64,000 nt of DNA, taken from NCBI GenBank assembly GCA_965218055.1, contig CBDCKA010000002.1, positions 1,922,001-1,986,000 on the forward strand, in the 5' to 3' direction. The stretch's first letter is position 1. The number at the start of each line of letters is the position of its first letter. A model generated the notes under the pieces. The model made no database searches and was not told the DNA's origin. It was given only the letters and a program-made list of their open reading frames with translations. This DNA comes from CBDBKE01 sp965218055. GTDB lineage: Bacteria > Acidobacteriota > Terriglobia > JAJPHL01 > JAPKYU01. This document shows, one piece after another, positions 61,096 through 64,000 of this stretch. The translations under genes and the position numbers were made by a program.

Positions 61096-61720
61096 AGAAA
61101 ACTCTCGTCTCACTTCTGTCTGTTTCTTTGATCGTCGCCGTCTCCACCACGCCGGCCCATGCCATCTTCGGGTCCATTGCCGGGGCGATCCAGCGGGCGA
61201 TGATCATCGCCAACCAGGTCGCCCAGATCGGTCATCAGATGACCTCGATCGGCAAATTCACCGCTCAGCTCACGGAGTTGCGCAACCAATTCGAGCACAT
61301 GAAAGACGCCACGCTCGGAGAGATCGGCGCGCTGCAGAATTCCTTCTCGGATTTGATCTCCGCTCCGGCGGAGCCGGTCAGCGAGCAGATCGGGTGGGCC
61401 GGGGAGTTTCAGGGGGAAGCCCGCCGGATCGTCGACGGCGTCGAGCAGATGGGCCGTAGCGGCCGATCCATTCGGGAAACCTGGCGGGAGGCGTTGCAAA
61501 ACGCCGATCGGCTCACCGATGGGGACCTCCCGCGCCTGCTGGCGGATCAGCCGCCCGAGGCGATCGCCCAAGCCGTTGCAGATTTCCAGCGGCAGCGCGA
61601 GAGGGCGGACAAGAGGCTCGTGATGGAGCACACCGTTGCCGATGCCGCCGCGCACCTGAGCGGTGCCGTGGGAGCCGCCCAGGCGTCGCTCGATCGGCTG
61701 CGCAACGACTCCAACAAGTC
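61092..61720 (+). pseudogene. trbJ: TrbJ-like protein, 3' end deleted
   Basis: Signal peptide MKKTLVSLLSVSLIVAVSTT ending PAHA, then IFGSIAGAIQRAMIIANQVA, ... RRIVDGVEQMGRSGRSIRET, RADKRLVMEHTVADAAAHL, to LDRLRNDSNK (about 209 codons). The paralogue at 611 continues for another about 80 residues. Here the frame instead enters the tail of trbF out of phase and stays open into the next gene, giving an artificial 575-codon fusion. Confidence 0.8.
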
Positions 61721-61881
61721 CCATCCGCGAGCGGGAGGTCGAGCGCCGGCGCTGGTCGCTGTCGCTGAAGTTCATCTTCATCCCCGAGATCCCGCCCGAC
61801 CTGGTGGTGGCCAATCCCATGGGCATCGTCATCACCTATCTGCGGGCGGATCGGGCGCTGGTCACAGAAGCCGAGCCATGA
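61720..61881 (+). pseudogene. trbF: C-terminal tail of TrbF/VirB8-like protein
   Basis: In the frame ending TGA at 61881 the sequence reads SPIREREVERRRWSLSLKFI, FIPEIPPDLVVANPMGIVIT, YLRADRALVTEAEP. The NPxGIxIT end and preceding basic strand are typical of VirB8/TrbF. Everything upstream of this tail, including its membrane helix and the trbL gene expected between trbJ and trbF, is deleted. Confidence 0.7.
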
Positions 61882-62819
61882 TCCGACATCTCCAGAACCG
61901 GGACAAGCGACTGGAGCCATTCGGCTGGAAGGGGAGCGAAGCCGAATGGATCGCCCTGGTGTGCCTGCACAGCGGCGTCTTCACCCGCGCGCAGTTTCGT
62001 TTTTATCTGAATGCCGGCGACGTGAGGGCCCTCCGCTTCGTACGGGCGTTGATCGAACGGGGAGTTGCGGCGGAGAACACCGTGCCGGGAATCGGTGGCG
62101 TGGGACGCATCTGCCGGATCTTCGGACGCCGGATCTACCGGGCGCTGGGAGCCGAGGACATCCGCCACCGCCGGATCGCCTCTCCGGAAGTGCTGCTCCG
62201 TCGGCTGCTCTCGCTCGACTACGTGCTGGAACACCCGGAGTGTCCCTGGCTGCCGACCGAGCCGGAGAAGGTGCGCTGCTTCGACGCGCTCGGCGTCGGG
62301 CGCCAAAACCTGCCCCGGCGGGTGTACCGGGGTGCGGTGGGGGAGACCCGGCGCTACTTCGCGCTCAAGCTGCCGATTGCCGTGGAAGAAGACAAGGCGA
62401 TCTTCGTCTACGTCGATCCGGGACACGCCACCGATACGGAGCTGCGCTCCTGGGCAGCGGCGCACCGAGGTCTCTGGGATGCTTTGCGCACGAGAGGTCT
62501 TCAGGTCCAGGTGGCGGCCGTCGCCCGGGGGGAGCGGACGCTCGAGCGGGCCGAGACGGTGCTCCAGAACTGGGCCGGCGGCTCCGGCCCCGTGGCTTCG
62601 GCGCCCGACCCTTCGGCGGCCCAGGAAATCGCCCGGATCGAGCAAGCGATCCTTCAAGGCGCGATCCGGGTGCTCAACGAGTTTGGGGGACTCCAGGCGG
62701 CGATGAAACGGAGCGTCGAGTTGAAAAAGCTGAATCGGCAGCGCAGCGGCAGGAAGATCATCGACACCGGCTTTACCTGGCGGACGGCGCGGTTATTGGG
62801 GTTCCATTTTGGGGGTTAA
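61878..62819 (+). CDS. winged-helix-like ICE protein upstream of traG
   Basis: A 313-residue protein from the ATG at 61878, which overlaps the trbF stop (ATGA). N-terminal helical/wHTH-like part (EAEWIALVCLHSGVFTRAQF, ...RALRFVRALIERGVAAE), a middle beta-rich part with RRYFALKLPIAVEEDKAIFV, YVDPGHATDTELRSW, and a C-terminal Lys/Arg-rich end. No family name; it may play a role similar to the replication-relaxation-like protein at 7116, which is also placed within the transfer operon. The translational coupling implies co-expression with trbF. Confidence 0.6.
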   Translation: MIRHLQNRDKRLEPFGWKGSEAEWIALVCLHSGVFTRAQFRFYLNAGDVRALRFVRALIERGVAAENTVPGIGGVGRICRIFGRRIYRALGAEDIRHRRIASPEVLLRRLLSLDYVLEHPECPWLPTEPEKVRCFDALGVGRQNLPRRVYRGAVGETRRYFALKLPIAVEEDKAIFVYVDPGHATDTELRSWAAAHRGLWDALRTRGLQVQVAAVARGERTLERAETVLQNWAGGSGPVASAPDPSAAQEIARIEQAILQGAIRVLNEFGGLQAAMKRSVELKKLNRQRSGRKIIDTGFTWRTARLLGFHFGG

Positions 62820-62983
62820 AAGGGCCTCGTCGTGCCGATTCATGAGTGTAAGAAAGACAATGGGAGCAACTTACATCATGGAGGCTTGCCGACTTACACA
62901 CGCGATTCCCCCCATCTCGTTCTCTCTCATTCGGTTACGAGAATATTCCCGGGACCGCAGCGCCGATCGGGAAATTCGGACGT

Positions 62984-63081
62984 GGACGGGAGCGACCCCC
63001 CCTTTTAGGCCCCCTGGATCGGCACGGTGGGGGCAACTATTTTCACAAGCGTCGTGCCGACTCGGGGGGTCGCTCCCGTCC
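62984..63081. promoter_or_regulatory. nested inverted repeat upstream of the second traG, candidate transfer origin or operator
   Basis: Perfect 18-bp outer arms GGACGGGAGCGACCCCCC (62984-63001) and GGGGGGTCGCTCCCGTCC (63064-63081). Perfect 8-bp inner arms TCGGCACG (63019-63026) and CGTGCCGA (63053-63060). It ends 38 bp before traG. The GCGACCCC core is shared with 53268-53361. A further CGTCGTGCCGAT copy lies near 62827. Confidence 0.65.
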
Positions 63082-63119
63082 CATCATCCATCCCTGCTGG
63101 AAGGCAGGCTGAACGCCCT

Positions 63120-64000
63120 ATGAAGTGGCGGCACGTGATTCTCATGCTCGCCGGTCTGGCGGCGGTGATCTGGCGGAGGACCTACCATCCTTTCCCAGGA
63201 CCGGGTCAGAACCCCGTTCTGGATCTGATCGCCTTTCACGATCCGGACTTGCATACAGTGATCGAGGCTTGGTGCTACGCCGCTCCGGGCGTCGCCGTCC
63301 TGCTTGGCGGGCTGATTGGTCTCTCCATCTATCGCGTCTGGTTCCAGCCGCAGGTCGGCGGCGTCGGCCGGGGAACCCTGCCCGCCTGGCCCCGCTCCCC
63401 CGGCGACCCGGCTCCCTCGATCGTGGTGGGAGAAGTGCACCATCCGGTCGAGCCGCGCGAGACCGCCCGCCCCTCCTGGCTGGTCATTCCCGAGAAGGGC
63501 CTCTATACCGGCGTCCTCATCTTCGGCGCCGTCGGTTCGGGCAAGACCTCGGCCTGCATGCATCCCTTCGCCCAACAGATCCTGTCCTGGCAGGCCTCCC
63601 ATCCCCAACGCCGGCCGTCGGGGCTGGTGCTGGAAGTCAAGGGCGATTTCTGCCATGCCGTGCGCCGGATCCTGGAGGAAGCCAAACGCGGCGAGGACTA
63701 CCTGGAGATCGGTCTCGACGGGCCCTGGCAATGGAACCCGCTCGATGACCCCTTGCTCGATTCCTACTCGTTGGCCTACACCGTCTCGACCCTGATCAAT
63801 CAGTTCTTCGGCAAGAGCCGGGAACCGTTCTGGCAGCAGGCCTACACCAACCTGGTGCGCTGGATCATCGAGCTGTACCGGCTCCTGCCGGGAGGCTGGG
63901 TCACGCTGCGGGACGTGTACCGCTGCGCCATCGATGCCGATCTGTTCGCAAGCAGGATTGGGGAGGCGCAGCGGCTGGCGGCCGAGGTCTGCCCGGCGCG
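63120..64000 (+). CDS. traG: TraG/VirD4-like coupling protein (partial)
   Basis: Starts ATG 63120 (MKWRHVILMLAGLAAVIWRR) and stays open to the window edge (about 293 residues). Like the copy at 51082 it has two N-terminal membrane segments, APSIVVGEVHHPVEPRETAR, Walker A FGAVGSGKTSACMHPFAQQI (about 138-150), VLEVKGDFCHAVRRILEEAK, and PFWQQAYTNLVRWIIELYRL. Walker B lies beyond the window. It is not a pseudogene as far as visible. Confidence 0.92.
   Translation, partial: MKWRHVILMLAGLAAVIWRRTYHPFPGPGQNPVLDLIAFHDPDLHTVIEAWCYAAPGVAVLLGGLIGLSIYRVWFQPQVGGVGRGTLPAWPRSPGDPAPSIVVGEVHHPVEPRETARPSWLVIPEKGLYTGVLIFGAVGSGKTSACMHPFAQQILSWQASHPQRRPSGLVLEVKGDFCHAVRRILEEAKRGEDYLEIGLDGPWQWNPLDDPLLDSYSLAYTVSTLINQFFGKSREPFWQQAYTNLVRWIIELYRLLPGGWVTLRDVYRCAIDADLFASRIGEAQRLAAEVCPA

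Noticed and set aside
61092..62819. A single 575-residue protein
   Set aside because: The first part is trbJ, the second part has its own ATG coupled to the trbF stop; the middle is out-of-phase trbF.
1..64000. A relaxase gene (MobP, MobF or MobH type)
   Set aside because: I searched by eye for HUH-type and MobH motifs near both traG genes and ardC and saw none; it may lie outside the window.

Overview
The window is GC-rich DNA from a Gram-negative bacterium: it encodes a TonB-dependent receptor, an OmpA-type protein and a Trb/VirB-type type IV secretion system. The style of the transfer genes and the many FnIII and Gly-linker exoproteins fit an environmental Acidobacteriota-like organism, but this assignment is a guess and no ribosomal marker is present. 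Almost the whole window is mobile or accessory DNA: pieces of three related integrative conjugative elements (ICEs), several insertion sequences, toxin-antitoxin loci, defence genes and many broken genes.

Region 1 (1-9.9 kb, minus strand) is one side of an ICE: trbL (cut by the window edge), trbJ, trbI, trbG, trbE, trbD, trbC, a small membrane protein, a winged-helix protein, an ArdC-like antirestriction protein and two small proteins, closed by a terminator. Region 2 (10.3-24.1 kb, minus strand) holds three paralogous exoprotein genes of 1.2-1.4 thousand codons, with copies of a small-protein family between them. Two encode exported proteins with a phosphohistidine-like domain followed by a PEP-synthase-type ATP-grasp domain. 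The third encodes a leucine-rich-repeat protein. All three share FnIII and a duplicated C-terminal domain that I cannot name. Heptamer (x19) and octamer (x10) microsatellites lie just upstream of two of them. A HigA gene with a wrecked HigB partner lies between the first two.

Region 3 (24.1-31.2 kb) contains fragments of a LuxR-type regulator, a thermonuclease, an integrase and a methyltransferase, plus a Sel1-repeat gene split by a 3.6-kb insertion. That insertion carries an IS1595-family transposase, a small coiled-coil protein translationally coupled to a stand-alone type III restriction-like nuclease domain, and other passengers. An intact HigBA module follows. Region 4 (31.3-48.4 kb) is a defence-rich cargo region: AbiTii plus SIR2-like proteins, a PD-(D/E)XK endonuclease, a Fic protein and a fused type IIG-like restriction-modification enzyme. 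IS3, IS1380, IS5 and IS1595 elements lie among these, and one of them decapitated a TonB receptor.

Region 5 (48.4-53.4 kb, minus strand) is the integrase end of a second ICE: the 5' half of a tRNA-Arg(TCT), integrase, a HTH protein, trbB and traG/virD4. Region 6 (53.4-59.8 kb) holds a group II intron RT scrap, an OmpA protein, an uncharacterised nuclease-like protein, a Mrr-type endonuclease and remnants. Region 7 (59.9 kb to the end, plus strand) is a third, partly deleted ICE copy in inverted orientation: trbI, trbJ fused by deletion to the tail of trbF, a winged-helix-like protein, and traG running off the window. Both traG genes are preceded by a nested inverted repeat with a shared GCGACCCC core, which is the best candidate for a transfer origin.
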